This document shows, one piece after another, positions 21,083 to 34,750 of a stretch of DNA of 64,000 bases (the stretch's first letter is position 1; each line of letters begins with the position of its first letter). The DNA is from Impatiens glandulifera (taxonomy: Eukaryota; Streptophyta; Magnoliopsida; Ericales; Balsaminaceae), in NCBI RefSeq assembly GCF_907164915.1, contig NC_061863.1, positions 6,192,340 through 6,256,339 of the forward strand. Direction: 5' to 3'. The position numbers were made by a program, and so were the translations under genes. Below the pieces are notes generated by a model that worked only from the letters and a program-made list of their open reading frames with translations, did not search any database and had not been told where the DNA came from.

Positions 21083-24000
21083 ATGCCGGTGGCTGCTTCC
21101 GCCATCTACTTCTTGAATCTCCGTGGAGATGTCCTAATCAATCGCCGCTATCGCGATGACGTCGAGTCAGCTCCTTTCTCTCTTTTCCAGTCACTTTTTC
21201 ATTTGTATCTGTAGGCATATACACTGTATTCATGTGTATGAACTGTTGGTGCGCTATATTATATGATTTAGCTAGGCGGCAATGGAATAAGGCAAAACTG
21301 TCGGTGGATCTGGTTGGAATTTGACATTTCTCCAATCACCGTTCCTTAGAAATGTTGGAATTTGAATTGCTGAAAATCATGCTGATTATTAAGGATATCT
21401 TCATTTCTAAGCATTAAAAACTATAAGCTGTAATGGATGGTAAAGATTAAGTTTTTTTCTGAACTTGTAAGGCATAACCAGATCCATATTTTTGTCATTC
21501 TTTGTACTACAGGATAACTTTATAGGTATTTAGGTCGAAGAACTGTTCTAATTCTTTATTTTTTGTACTTTCCAAGCATCATGGTCTTGAAAAATTGTGT
21601 TCATATTCGATGTCCAGATAAAATTGAGTTGAAAGGCATGCATAAGGAAGACAAAAATGTGAGATAGTGAAAACAAGAGTTGGTCTAAGGGTCTAAGATC
21701 TTATTCCCATGAAGTAGTTCAAGGGTTCAAATATTACCATAATAAACAAACTATTGAGAGAGAGGTTAAGAATATGAAATTTCCATATGAGGCATGTGAT
21801 AGTGTGATGTGGGAGTCTGAGTAAAGTAAATGGTGTTAGCGATGAGAATCAAGCTTCTTATGATTTTCAATAGATTTTACATGTCCATCGTATTCTTCCC
21901 TCATTAAGCTAATAGTGAATGTCATCTCCTTTTCTAGCCTTGCTATCCAAACCTGAGGTATTATTCGTTTCCTGCTCTTCAATGTCTGGTTTCTCATTTT
22001 GACAAGATGATAGGCTTCTCAGGATATATCTGTAATCAAGAAATTCATAATCCTACATTGGGAACTGGGAAACATATTCAAGTCTGACTAAGCTAAAGTT
22101 TGGAGTTGTGATTTTTTCTTTGCAATAAAGCAAATACCAGATACACATGAAATAAAAAATAGATGCATAGAATCTCAATTGTTTTATTTTTTTTTCTCAC
22201 ACAGAAAGTTTTTCATCTAGTAAAAAGGTTCCTTTTATGAGGGAAACTAATAGCCCTTCCATTCCCTAACCTACAGTTTTCCTCTATAGATCTTCTAATA
22301 CTTTGGGCTTGAGCTGTAACTATTCAGTAGTTGTGTTAGAAGAAAGCAATGCTCCCAACACAATTGTTTCTATTTCTTTTGACAGACTAGACAGCTTAAT
22401 CAATATCTTTCCCAGCTTATTCCTAACTTATATCTATGTGACTATGTCCATTCCCAAATTGAACTTGTTTTTTTTTTAAAATAATTGGCTTATTAATACA
22501 TTTCTCCTTTCAAGCTCACTTATTTTATGCACATACTATATGTTGATTTCCTGATACTTTGATCCATTCAATATTTATATCAAGACATGTATCTGCCAAA
22601 TTTTTTAACTGCTTCAAATTTTCAGCAATGTGATTTTTGGTGTTCATGTTCTTTATGTGAAGAAGTATTTGCTTCATGGGTTTATTTAATCTTTTGCATT
22701 CTTGTCTTGTGTACAGAGGAAATATGGTAGATGCTTTCCGTATGAATATAATGCAGACAAAAGAACTTGGTACATGTCCTGTAAGGCAGATTGGTGGTTG
22801 CTCTTTCCTGTACATGAGAATCAGCAATGTATATATAGTGATTGTTGTAAGCAGTAATGCCAATGCTGCTTGTGGTTTCAAGTTTCTAGTTGAGGTAACA
22901 TCCTCTTCTTGTTGCTTAAGTTTCTGTAACTTTGTACCTCTTTATAGTACGTGAGGCTGATAATTGTATGTACACTCAATTTTGTTACTATAGCGCTCCA
23001 ATTCAAATAACTGAGCCTTATTGTCATGTATATGTTAATAAATAAGATTCAAATTGATTTGAATTCCATTTCTCTGGAAGTTGCAAATTCAACATTCCAG
23101 TGATTTGAATGATTCACATTTCAACAGGACATAATCAAATATTGTCACTCCTTCATAAGTAACCAATAATAATCCTATTTGCTGAAATTTTCTTCCTAAT
23201 TTCTTGAGTAATCTTTTTTGTTAACAATTAATGTTTGTATTATTAATGCTGTCATGAATTTAATTTCTTGAGTAATACTTGATTCTATTTTAGTTATAAA
23301 TGCAGGCTGTTGCACTATTCAAATCATACTTCGGCGGGGCTTTTGATGAAGATGCTATTCGCAATAATTTTGTTCTGATATATGAGCTTTTAGATGGTAT
23401 GATAATAAAAAGGGTAACCCTTTATTAAGTGAGTTTTAGTTTCATCGTGAAATATTTTTTCTCTTTTTAGTGATATAGGATGATGCACCTAAAACATAGT
23501 TCTGTTGCTTTTGGTTTAATTATTTAAATCTTAGATGCTGTAGTTTCAGTTGCCTCATGTAGAATATACACAGACATGATCATGAATTGAGATATCATAG
23601 CTGAAGCTGATTGAGAGATTTAATTGAGGAATATTGTGTAAACATATGGTTTTATTTGATTATCTCAATTGCATCCCATTCCATAAATAGTTAGGGGAGT
23701 TGTGTACATATAGGAATACCTTGTAAAGAAGATATTTTTCAATAACAAACAAAAGACAAATTGTCTCATCATTTCTTTGCAGCTGGCTATTTCTTCACCT
23801 CACCATGAGAGTTAAGTTCAATTTTCATTATTTTATAAGAAAACTAGTTTCAGTATTCATGTGCATATTGAAAAAGAAAAGACATTAGACATCCTCAAAG
23901 CTGTTAGATATGGTAAACTGATGCATCCAAAGAGTTCTGGCTATTTTAATATGCCTGATCCATTTTGCTATTTTATTTCTTGCCATTTGAGAGTTCTTTG

Positions 24001-27000
24001 TCTTTTGATTGGTCGGTATTACCAAATGGAGAAATTCCGTGTTATCTTGATAATGGTCTAGGAATATGATCCAAGCATAAACAATCAAAGACATGTATAT
24101 TTCTAAAATTCCAAAGGTACTCTGTTTAGCCATTTATACATGATAGGTACTTATGGCCATAAGATGAACATGTTATGTTGCCCCCTTTGTTAAATATCTT
24201 TATTAGATCACAATTTGTCTATCTCTCAAATGCCCTCAGTTCTAACCCTTTGATATTTACAATAAAATTGCAGAAATTATGGACTTTGGTTATCCTCAAA
24301 ATCTTTCTCCAGAAATTCTAAAGCTTTACATCACTCAAGAAGGTGTATGGTCACCATTCTCCTCCAAGGTTGTTAGGCATTTATGCTCGTATATTTCTCT
24401 ATTTTATATTCTCCAGATCAATCTGTATCTGTTTGTCACATTTGTAGACTCACTGTCTATTCTAGTATGAGAACAGTTAGCTTGTAAATTTCAAGGAAGG
24501 AGGGGAAATTCTTAGATTTTAATTGTATTGCTTGATAACACCGATAGCTTCTCCTTTGCTGGAAGGTTTTCTGATATTTTATTCATCCTATAAAACCAGC
24601 CTGTAGATAGACCAGTTCCAAATGCAACACTACAAGTTACGGGGGCTGTTGGATGGCGCAGAGAAGGTCTTGCTTACAAAAAGAATGAGGTATTCATGTC
24701 ATCAGTCTAGCTTAGTTTTGGTGAATAAGGCCATCATGTCTTTTCTAACTCAATTTTCTCATAGGTGTTTCTGGATATCGTGGAAAGTGTGAACCTTCTT
24801 ATGTCTTCAAAAGGTGTGCAGAGTGGCCTTGAAGGACTTAGTTGTAACAGTGCTACATTTTTTTCTCATTTATATGCTTCTTAACAGGTAGCGTTCTACG
24901 ATGTGATGTGTCTGGAAAAGTTCTAATGAAATGTTTTCTTTCTGGAATGCCTGATCTAAAGCTTGGCCTAAATGATAAAATTGGACTTGAGAAAGAGTCG
25001 GAACTTAAATCCCGCCCCACTAAGAGGTAAATATGCCCTACTCTGGTAGCATGAAAGAATGGTTCATAATAGTTACAGTTAGTGATTATAACTTGGAAAG
25101 TTTGTGGCAATGCATTGGTATTGTTACCCAAGTAATCTGACATCTATATGATTATGTCTTAGTAAGACAGTCTTACTAAAATAACTTAACTGTGGCTGCT
25201 CTCTCTCCTTGGAGGGAAAAGAGACAGGTATTTGGGGCTGTCTTTATGATAGTGTTGAGTGTACTGACACTGGGTTTGTTTTTATTCAATGGCCACCTTT
25301 GTAAGGAGGTCATTTCTTTTCTATTGTTCGATTAGGTCTTGGAATCCTTTTATTTGTCTTTTTTACCCTCATAAAAAAAGTCCAAAATAGATACCTGAAC
25401 TTTATAGGAGAAACTATTGACTAGGAAATTACAAGGCAACATAATGAGGAGATAGATCTTGGTTGTACTGAGTGCAAGCACGCTCATTAGATTGGGTGGT
25501 ATTATATACTATTGAGCAGATAAACATTCTTAAGAAGAGATGGATAAACTTGGCACTGAAAAGCTTGTAAATATGCCATGCTTGTTGGGACAAACCGACA
25601 AAGGAATAACATTTTCTAGGAACATTATAAATGCATACACAATTTACGTTTCAAAGATGTTTTATGGAGTCCAAGATTTACATATATTGTTTTAGGATCT
25701 TGGTATGTCCTTGTTTAGTTGCATCTCAAACTTAATATTCAAATAGCTTTTTATCTTCTAGATATTCTCTGTAATTCATAATAACAATTTGAAGTCACAG
25801 GAAATAGAAAAGACCCGGCCTCATTGGAATCTCACTGATGATTTTGGGTCCTTTTTTATTGGAGTTGATTGTGTCTTAGTGCAAGAGGTTAGGTACTTTG
25901 GCTGGAGGTCTTAAAATTTGCACTAGAAATAGGTGCAAACAGAAGAGAAACATAGTGTTGCCATATCCATTCAGAGTTTATCTCTTGCACATACGGCTGT
26001 TTACAGTGAGAAAGCAGAGAAAACATTACAGTCTTATCTATCTTAAGTGTTTTAAAATTGCGACTTTCTATGGTGTAGCATTTACAGCCCTGTGACTTTA
26101 ATTTTCTAATCTTATCCTGTGGAAACTATGACCTGTTTGCAATTTGTGGACTTACATGAAGCTCCCTCATTGTCTTACAATTGTTTCTATTGAGTATAGT
26201 TTTGCAAGTTTTACTTTTATAAAGTCTTATTATGATTACCACTTGAGGTACTAGTTTTTCTTCTCCGTGGATTCATTAATTGATTTGATGCAACGATCTT
26301 GTGCAGTGGAAAGACGATTGAGCTTGATGATGTAACTTTTCATCAATGTGTGAATCTAACAAGATTTAACTCAGAGAAGACGGTTAGTTTCGTTCCACCA
26401 GATGGTGAATTTGAGTTGATGAAGTAAGTAAATATTAAACCTGTTATCATTTGTACAATGTCACTTTAAGTTAGCTAATGCATTGAAGTAAACAACTGAT
26501 GTGGTGTCATTATCACCTTGACAGTTACAACATTCTGCAAATGGGTGTTGCCAGTTTATCTAGCATTGTACCTTATGCTGGAATATGGATACTACCCAAA
26601 TCTTTGTGTTCAAATCCTTTTTTCTTCTTACATTCATACAAATTGAATGGCTTTGGCCAGCCTCATATGGGCATGAGCTATGTTGCTAAGAATAGTGATG
26701 ATTTTGTGAGGAGAGTTTTTCTTCACAATTAACCACCTTTTTGTTCATATATATGGACTTGTAACAGGTATCGTATCACTGAGGGTGTAAACCTTCCATT
26801 TCGTGTTTTGCCAACCATCAAGGAATTAGGACGCACACGTATGGAAGTAAATGTTAAGGTTTGTAAGCCTTTTAACTTGATGCTTTCAAACTGTGGTGCA
26901 GTTTTGAACACTTATGCATATCTCACACAATCATAAATTCAGGTAAAGAGTATATTTGGTGCAAAAATGTTTGCGCTTGGAGTTGTTGTCAAGATTCCAG

Positions 27001-30000
27001 TGCCCAAACAAACTGCAAAAGCAAATTTCCGAGTGACAACAGGACGAGCAAAATATGATGCAGCTATTGATTGTATAGTTTGGAAGTGAGTATTTTGTTT
27101 CACCCTTTTCCTTTAGTCTTCTAATAGTTGAATTCCATATACTTCGTAGCTTCCCAATCTTGAGATTGTATCTACAACAAGCAACTAGTCTTTAAGCTTG
27201 GGATCCCAAATTTTGATTGAGAAACTATTATATTCAGGCCACGTTTACAATTTTTGCAAATGTGAATTATTTAGGATTTTGTGAGGGGAAAGGTCTAATA
27301 ATAGCCACTGAATTTGTATTGCACAAAAGGTTCAAATAGCCCATTGAGCTTTTGATGGGCTTAAATAGCCCGAACTTACGAGGCTTGAATGATTGAATAA
27401 TTATAACATCTTTCAAAACTCCCACGCTCAAATGATACTTGTTATTATTGTAGGATAAGAAAATTTCCTGGACAAACTGAACCTACCTTGAGTGCTGAAG
27501 TGGAATTAATCTCCACAATGAATGAAAAGAAATCATGGACTAGGCCACCTATTCAGATGGAATTCCAGGTATGAAAAAACTTAAATCTTTATCCAAGCTG
27601 ATTCTTTTGAAGTTATTTATATTTAATTAGCTTAAGGAACAAGTGTTCTCATACTAGGATCAGATTCAGAAATAATTTAGTCTTTATGTTATTTCTTGTT
27701 AGACATTCAAAGGAACATTCAAGTCTTCTGTCCATGATTAGGCTATCAAGAAAATCAGATTTTGTGTTTCAATAGACTGCATTTAACATCTGTGACATTT
27801 GATGCCAATAACATGATTGAAGTTTTCAGATGCGGAAATGAATCCAATTCTGCTGGATTTCATCTTTCCTTTCCACATTTGGCTATTATTACCATCATGC
27901 TAATTCATTATGTTATTGATTGATACCAATTTCTTGGGTTGATTGATATGTAATATTATACATATGAAACACACTTACTTTTGTTTTATGTCTGGATCTG
28001 GTTTCACAAACAAAACATTGAAAACTAAACTTAGTACAGTCAAAAAATTATTGTTTGCTACTCATCATGACCAGATGCAGAAACAAAAACAAAAAGTTTT
28101 TCCAAATAAATGTGAGAGAGGCTAACTAATTTGGAAACACTTTATGGAACTGGGTAAAACATCGAAAATTTTCGTTGCAAACATTTGTTTTTCCAAATAT
28201 TTCATCCGGGTATTGATTTATATGAGATAATATTCTGGAACATAACTTAATTAGACATATATTAATAAATGTGTTGACGTTTTCTGATCCAAACCAAAAT
28301 CCAACTCCAAGAAGTGTTTTCAAATGGGCTCATTTATAATTAATTATTATTAAAGATAAATATCTAAATTAAACATAACTATCCTATTCTAATTCTTCTA
28401 ATATTCCGGTCATGTGTCATCCTCTGGCCATTCAAAACCCTAATACTTATTCTTTATCAACTTGTCCTTAAGTGACACCCTCGATCAAATACCAACCGGA
28501 ATATACCATTTGTCTTTTTGAACCAAAAGTGACAATTAGTGGAATTGGCTCGCCAAACTTAGCATGTTTCAGTCTTCAACAAGTGAAACCTGTAAATGAT
28601 TATGATATGTGCTGGTGATGAGGTCAAAGAACACGATGAAATCAAAATCTGTCGATGAAAATTCAGATACCATTGATAGATACCAATTCCTATCCTCAAG
28701 AGAACATAGAAATGAAACAAAGAATTCCAATCACTTTGATTATCATTAATGTTGTGTTATGCAAGGATGTCATTGATTTACAAGAATCCCTATATATAGT
28801 AGTAGATATTCTAATTCTAACTCTAATTCTTCTAATATTCTGGTTTCGTGTTGTAGGCCCTTGGAAACCCTAATACTTATTCAATATTAGTATGCTTGTC
28901 TGTTTATGAGATATGTAATGCATATTTCTAGAAATTTATAGATCGTCATAAAATGCTAAATACGTTTGAGCTAAGATTAGAGACACTGTATTTGTATTTG
29001 ATTCAACACTAGTTACAAGCTCTAATTAACATATGTATATTAGCCTCATACACAACATAAGTTATTTGTCCGCTTAGGTTTATAATCCTAAAAAGAAAGA
29101 CAAACTACTAAGATTGAACCTAACTTTACTGGTTCTCTAATTTTCCTTCGCAGGTTCCAATGTTTACAGCTTCTGGATTACGTGTTCGTTTCCTTAAGGT
29201 AAATGTAGTTCATCAATGTATTTAAATCATATTAACTGCCTTCTATATTCTTTAACATCCCCCTTTTTCATTATTTTTCCTTGCTTTTTCAAAGAAAAAC
29301 ATATTTTTTAGTAGATTGGGGAACCATAAATTTATTATAGTTAACAAGTATATGTTTATTAGATATAAAAATGTGATTGGTTATCTGGTTGAGACCAGAG
29401 TCTCAATTTTATAAAAAAAAAACGAGTTTTTGGTATAAAAGTATAGTTGATTATGTGATTGAAGTTTGATCTCATCAAGCTTAAATTATTACACTTTTAT
29501 ACCAAAAGAAAATATAGTTTATTCTAAAACAGGTGAGATATATCCAACCACAAAACATAATATGCCCTTTTGGATTTTGAATCGGGATTCGTCCAACTTA
29601 AATTCCGTGATCCAGCTTCAACACAACTTGTGATCCAACTACACTTTTACACCAAATGAAAATAGATTTATTTCTAAAAATTGTGGGATCATAATCCAAC
29701 CACAACATAATATGCCAAATAAAATTTTGATCTCACCCAACTACAGTTTTTTTTATCAAAAAATTAACTATGAATTTGACGAATTTTCGTTGGGAATGAG
29801 ATACAACTCCAAATTTAGAAAGAAAAATAATTCTAAATAGGCTCTATAAATGAATAAATGAAATCTTTATTGATATTGATTTCAGCTTTTGTTATTTTCT
29901 CATTATGAGACAAACTTTGAATAGTCAATGCTCTCAACATAATACTCTCCATTGTTTCTCTCATTTTGCTCTTTCTTACAATTTACTAACATTTTGAGCC

Positions 30001-30431
30001 TATTTGTCAGATCCAAAGTTATATTTGCCAAATATAACAAAAAAATAATTTGGATGATACTACAAAAAAATAATCTTAAACAAAATAAAATAATTCACTT
30101 TCAATATTGTGATTATAAACTCACTAGATAGTTCAAGTGACAAGAGTTCGTCGTGTCTAAGAGATCAAAAGTCACAGGTTTGATTCACACTTAGAATGTC
30201 TTAAGTTGGAGTGAAAGGAGTCTCAGTTTCCAAATAGGCTCATTGGGAACTTAGAATGTTATTTAATTGATAAATATGCATAACCTGGCATGATAGTAGA
30301 ATCTTTAACAACAATGAAAAATATTCTCAAACTTGGGAAATCCATTTCAGGTATGGGAAAAGAGCGGATACAACACGGTTGAGTGGATTCGTTACATTAC
30401 TAAAGCTGGCTCATATGAGATTAGATGCTAG
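21083..30431 (+). CDS. AP2M: AP-2 complex subunit mu (AP2M)
   Basis: Thirteen exons, all with GT-AG introns: 21083-21165, 22717-22894, 23306-23396, 24274-24368, 24600-24689, 24765-24813, 24888-25026, 26307-26423, 26768-26858, 26943-27085, 27454-27568, 29154-29198, 30351-30431. They join to 1317 bases encoding 438 residues, as I recall the length of Arabidopsis AP2M, with no break. The N-terminal longin-like domain (about 1-140; starts [20 protein letters not shown]) docks in the AP-2 core. The C-terminal mu-homology domain (about 170-438) binds Tyr-x-x-hydrophobic sorting signals on cargo. It keeps [12 protein letters not shown], with the Thr equivalent to mammalian phospho-Thr156, and [17 protein letters not shown], with the Trp and Arg of the cargo pocket. 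AP-2 recruits clathrin at the plasma membrane. Residue 138 or so is Trp (GVWSPFSSK) where I recall Arg. Introns 1, 7, 11 and 12 exceed 1.1 kb and contain repeats. Read-by-eye model, high confidence. Confidence 0.96.
21680..21790 (+). repeat. Possible tRNA-derived SINE remnant in AP2M intron 1
   Basis: The stretch contains ttggtctaagggtctaag (A-box-like) and, about 30 bases later, agttcaagggttcaaat (B-box-like). Spacing and wording suggest a SINE head, but no tail or target duplication was identified. Confidence 0.3.
28380..28895 (+). repeat. Direct repeat pair in AP2M intron 11
   Basis: Two imperfect copies of about 75 bases (28381-28455 and 28808-28885) share tctaattcttctaatattc and aaaccctaatacttattc. 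They lie about 430 bases apart, bounding unrelated sequence. Two short direct repeats around an internal region could be the LTRs of a TRIM-like element, but no PBS is evident. Confidence 0.4.
29485..29720 (+). repeat. Tandem-like direct repeats in AP2M intron 12
   Basis: Two copies of about 75 bases (29490-29567 and 29640-29716) share acacttttayaccaaa, ccaaccacaa and cataatatgcc. Related words in inverted form (tttttggtataaaagtatag, 29425) suggest a small rearranged DNA transposon. No clear ends were found. Confidence 0.45.
30121..30260 (+). repeat. Possible tRNA-derived SINE in AP2M intron 12
   Basis: The words tagttcaagtgacaagag (A-box-like) and acaggtttgattcacac (B-box-like) are 40 bases apart. 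A very similar arrangement occurs at 47403-47470 in the AHL gene. Two intronic copies of one tRNA-like head support a SINE family. Confidence 0.4.
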
Positions 30432-31369
30432 TCACAAACGGAAGGCAAGTATGAATGTTATGATTTGGATAATGGAGGATTTCAATGGCGGTTTAGTTGT
30501 GTTTAGGAAACTTAAATCACTATTTACTTCTATTTTTTTCTACTTAGCAATGTGGAAGCTAAATACCCCATATGATTGATTATATGAACAATTGGGATTG
30601 GTCTTACAGTGATTCTGATTTTCTTGGATTTTTTCTTGTGTGCTTCTTCTGGTTGAATCTTACAATAAACCCTAGTTTTTCTGTCAATAACAGCAATCTT
30701 TTTAGTTGCAAAACTAGGGTTTTCTTTATTTAATGTTATAAAATCTCACTTTCCATTATAATTTGAATTTGTGTGGGGTTATTTTGATAATTCTTTTTTA
30801 ACCAATATGAGTAATCTGCTTATGATCTAGAGCTTGTTTTTATCATGTTTATTTAAATATTGTATGATAAAAAATGAGTCATCTTAGATATTTATGATGA
30901 ATTATTAAAATGTTTTTTTTTATATTTAATTTTAATGTTAATAAAATAAAATTATTTTAATTAATAAATTAAATATTTGATTATTTAGAGTCTTTTCTAA
31001 AAACATAAATCAAACTTCTTTGAGATTTATGTGAAAACTTAGAATTAAAATTATAGGAAGAAGGTGAAATCTATTATTATTTAATTAATGAAGTTGATAG
31101 AATATATGGATATAAGGGTTTGGTAGTTGAAAATTATTTGAATAAATTTTGGATTATGCAAAAAAAAATTATTTGATCGTGTTATTTAAAATATATTTAT
31201 AAATTTTATACAAATATTTTTGGATTATATAATTTTTTTATATTTTAATATTTTGATTAATAAATTAGATGATATAATGGATGGGTAATTAAGTTTTAAA
31301 TATCTTTTTATACGTGATTTTGTTTGAAATTATTTATTATATATTTATTTTATTTAAAATTATTTAATG
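30432..31369 (+). other. AP2M 3' UTR and AT-rich flank
   Basis: The 3' UTR follows the TAG at 30429-30431. No distinctive polyadenylation site can be fixed. Beyond about 30850 the sequence is plain AT-rich intergenic DNA. Confidence 0.4.
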
Positions 31370-31790
31370 TACAAAATTAAGAACCTAACTTTAAGTATAA
31401 ACAATTTTTATTTTATAGTCCAAATTTGAATCATTTTAATAATTAATTTTAAAACATAGAAAGTCTAAAGTTTTATCTTGGTTGTGTTTTATAGATTTAT
31501 ATTATAATTTATTTTAACTAATAAATTAATTTCGTCTCCAAATAAAATTATATTCATTCCACTCTCAATTCAATTTCAGTATCGAGATAGTCATCTTGGT
31601 GCAAATCTTGTCTCGTCAACTGACTCAAACATATTACCGATTTTGTATTACGATATCATATTTTATATTTAGTAATATTTATCGTACAATTTACATTTTA
31701 ACTATATAACTATCTCTTTCAATATTAATATTTTTTTTTATCGTTTAAAGATTATTTTGGAGACAATACAAATACACAATATTTAAGGAG
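31370..31790 (+). repeat. Dispersed repeat, copy downstream of AP2M
   Basis: Homologous, in direct orientation, to 19490-20030 (shared gttttgtattacgatatcat, tattttatatttagtaat and surrounding order). Weaker similarity continues to about 31980. The AP2M gene lies between the two copies. Confidence 0.55.
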
Positions 31791-33535
31791 TAATCTCAAG
31801 ACAAATATGAAAACTGTCCTCATAGAACTTAGAAAATCAAAGCTTAAATTTAAGCAAAATAAATGTATAAAGAATAATTAAAAATATATATATAAAGAGT
31901 AATTTTAAAAAAATGTATAATGAATAATTCAAACAAAATTATGTATATGAAAATATTTAAAATTTAATAAAATATACCGTGAACATTTTACATATTATCA
32001 CTTTAAATAACGAATTTTGGGTCACTCATTTCCGGAAAAAAAATATTTTTAATTATAAAATATTCTCTCATCTTTTACTAATTAATTTATATCTCTTATA
32101 TTAATAAATTTCCCTCTCTTATAAATTAAATTTTATATATTTTTTTCTTATCTCTTTTCCCATCTCTCCAGTAAAAATAATTTTAAAATTAAAACAATTA
32201 TTCACAATAACTATTATAACTCAAAAATTAAAAACAACATCCCTCGTTAAAATATCATACTAATATTTTTTAGGTTTAAGATATAAGCTTAGGATTTATG
32301 ATTTATGATTTATTTTATAAATATATATATTTATATAATTAATTTAGAATTTAGGATATATGATTTAGAGTTTAAGGGATATGGTATAACAATTATTTTA
32401 TTATAAATGAGTTTTTTTTTTTTTTTTTTTTAACTTTGCATACTTTATTACTTATTTTGTAACTTTGCATACTTTATTACTTAATTTTTATATTATATTT
32501 TATTATTTCATCACAATATTTGTTTATATTGTATTATTGTAAAAAAAATATTTAAAAATCTTGTCTATTAAATTTAAAATTATTATGATAATTTATTTAC
32601 AAAATTTGAGTTATTTTTAATTATTTTTATATAAGGATTTAAAGAGAAGACAGAAAGGAAAAAAAGAGAAAGTGCACAAATAATAAATTTTTATTTGTTT
32701 TCTAAATTAATTTATATTCAGGAAAAATATTAATAAAATTTAGAATAAAAATATAAAAAATAAATTGTTAGCATTCAAGAAAATTAAAAATTCTTCAACA
32801 TTTTGATATACGTCTATAGAAAAAAAATATTAATAAAATTTAGAGATTAAATAGAAAAAATAATAAATATTAATAAAATTTAGAATTTAAGAATGAAAAT
32901 TAATAAGTAAGAGGGAGAGATAAACTAGGGAAAATTAAATTGTAATTAGTGTATTGAAGAAATATAAATTAGTAAAAATGAGAATATTTTGTGATTAAGA
33001 AGAATATATTTTTTGGGACACTCAAATTCGGCGTCCTCTCTTTTTAGTTAAAGATTATTAAAATTTAGGTTATTTGTTGAAAATATTTTTAAAAATATTA
33101 ATATTTACATAAACAAAAATTAAATAAAAAAAATTATTTTAATTGATAAATTAATTTATATTTATAAATTATATAAAATTTGTTAATTTTTAAAACTAAT
33201 TTAAATTTTTCTTACCAAATTATTAAGAATTAACAAATAATTCTTTATTAAAAAAAATAATAACTTAAATCTTTTTACAAATCGAATAAGGTAATTTAAT
33301 ATGAAGAATGAATTCATGAAATGGAGTTTGGATGGATTTAAAAAAAAAATAGACTAAGTATAAGAAAAATAAAAAGATTATAAATAAAATAAGTAAACAA
33401 TATATTTTATTTCAGGTAGAATTAAACAATAAAAAAGTACATTATATTAAAATAATAAAAAATTAGATGTGATAAGTTGAAGTCCACTTAAACCATAATA
33501 TATTTCTGTCATGTACGTTTATATTTACCGACCAA
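31791..33535. other. AT-rich intergenic DNA, no gene seen
   Basis: Very AT-rich, with poly(T) at 32410-32430 and short local duplications (taactttgcatactttatta at 32429 and 32460; attaataaaatttagaa near 32728, 32826 and 32868). Nothing coding was recognised. Confidence 0.6.
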
Positions 33536-33544
33536 CTTCAGCAC

Positions 33545-33693
33545 GTAAATTTGACGAGATGACTCTAAAGATCCCAACCTTAATTGTTTGTGTGGTCACC
33601 ATAAATTTATATTGGGTTGGTGATCATTTTATTTATTTTTTTTACGAAAATACTCTCATTATAAAACGTGATAGGCTTTCACATTTTGCGAAG
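33545..33693 (+). repeat. Left terminal inverted repeat of the MULE
   Basis: It pairs with 42318-42454 at roughly 70 percent by eye, with small indels. The outer 19 bases differ at three or four positions. It ends at a cattttgcgaag word equivalent to catgtttcgcgaag in the other arm. Confidence 0.75.
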
Positions 33694-34059
33694 GTAAAAT
33701 GTTCTTTATATAAATACTTAAATTTTTTTCATTTCGTTATTTTTTTTCTCTCTCTGTTTTGCGTTCTCTCTTTCTCGCGATGGCATCGGAACCCTAAACA
33801 AACACAACATACAGATCAACGACTAAAACTCGTTCTAATCCATTATTGTTTATCATACATATCGATTTATGTTCTTATTTCCATTATGTTCATCTTCAAA
33901 CCCTAAACTATGAGGTTGTTCTTATTGTTCATCTTGTTCATATTGGTTGTTTATCTTGTCGATGATCATGATATTTGCAGATAATGCTCTGAATCAGTTC
34001 CGTTTCAGAGAAGATTCACGTTTTGCGAATGGACTTCACGTTTGCGAATGGATTACACG

Positions 34060-34287
34060 CAGGGGCGAAGCCAGGATTTGAAACCTACCCGGGCTAATTT
34101 TTTATTAAAAAAATCTATCCGGGCTAGTTTTATAGTTTGCTGTCACCAATGTCTTTTAGCGACGAAAAATAACCTTTTAGCGACGGAAAATAACCAATGA
34201 CGACGGTAATTTACCGTCGTTATTGATAAAATACATAAGGCTACCCGGGCTACAGCCCGGGCCAGCTTGCACTTGGCTCCGCCCCTG
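34060..34287. mobile_element. hAT-type MITE inserted in the MULE
   Basis: The 228-bp element has ends CAGGGGCGAAGCCAGG (left) and CAGGGGCGGAGCCAAG (right, inverted) and the exact 8-bp duplication ATTACACG at 34052-34059 and 34288-34295. hAT transposases make 8-bp duplications, and CAGGGGCGGAGCCA termini are familiar from plant hAT MITEs. The interior has paired words (tacccgggct, tagcgacgg). It is non-coding. Confidence 0.9.
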
Positions 34288-34353
34288 ATTACACGTTTCG
34301 CGATGGACCAAGATTTCTTGTTTTTTATAGTTAATCATGACTTCATTTAGGAA

Positions 34354-34750
34354 TGTATCAACATCACTCATGGTTTTGAAGAGATTATGTCTTAGCAAAA
34401 TAAACATTAATAATCTTTACATGGAAACATTTATATTATTCAGAAAAGGTCTTTTAAGAAGCGATTATTGAGCTTCAGGTAAAAAAGATGGTTTCAAATC
34501 GATTTGTAAGTCAATTGAAGAAAGTAAAGAAGAAGTTGAGTTGTTAAACAAAAGATTAACAACACAACTACTTCTTTACTTTTTTCAATGGACTTACGAA
34601 TCGATTTCAAACCATCTTCTCTTACCTGAAGCTCAATGATCGCTTCTTCAAAGTCCTTTTCTGAAGAATCTAAATGTTTCTATGTAAGATTAATAAGATT
34701 TATTTTGCTTAGACAGATTCTCTTCAAACTCATGACTATGTTGTTGATAC
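34354..34750. repeat. Long hairpin (inverted repeat) inside the MULE
   Basis: Arms 34354-34547 and 34556-34750 (about 194 bases each, roughly 85 percent complementary) are separated by 8 bases. Paired words include gatggtttcaaatcgattt, cttgagcttcaggta-type sequence and agcaaaataaa. The RNA of either strand would fold into a long stem. On the minus strand the right arm could encode a charged helical piece (LKSIRKSIEKSKEVVVLL), so the arms may come from a gene fragment. Confidence 0.85.

Noticed and set aside
22525..22881. 118-codon minus frame over AP2M exon 2
   Set aside because: Opposite strand of a true exon; no homology.
33511..33906. 131-codon plus frame at the left MULE end
   Set aside because: It crosses the target duplication and TIR, has Ile/Phe/Tyr-rich composition and matches no protein I know.
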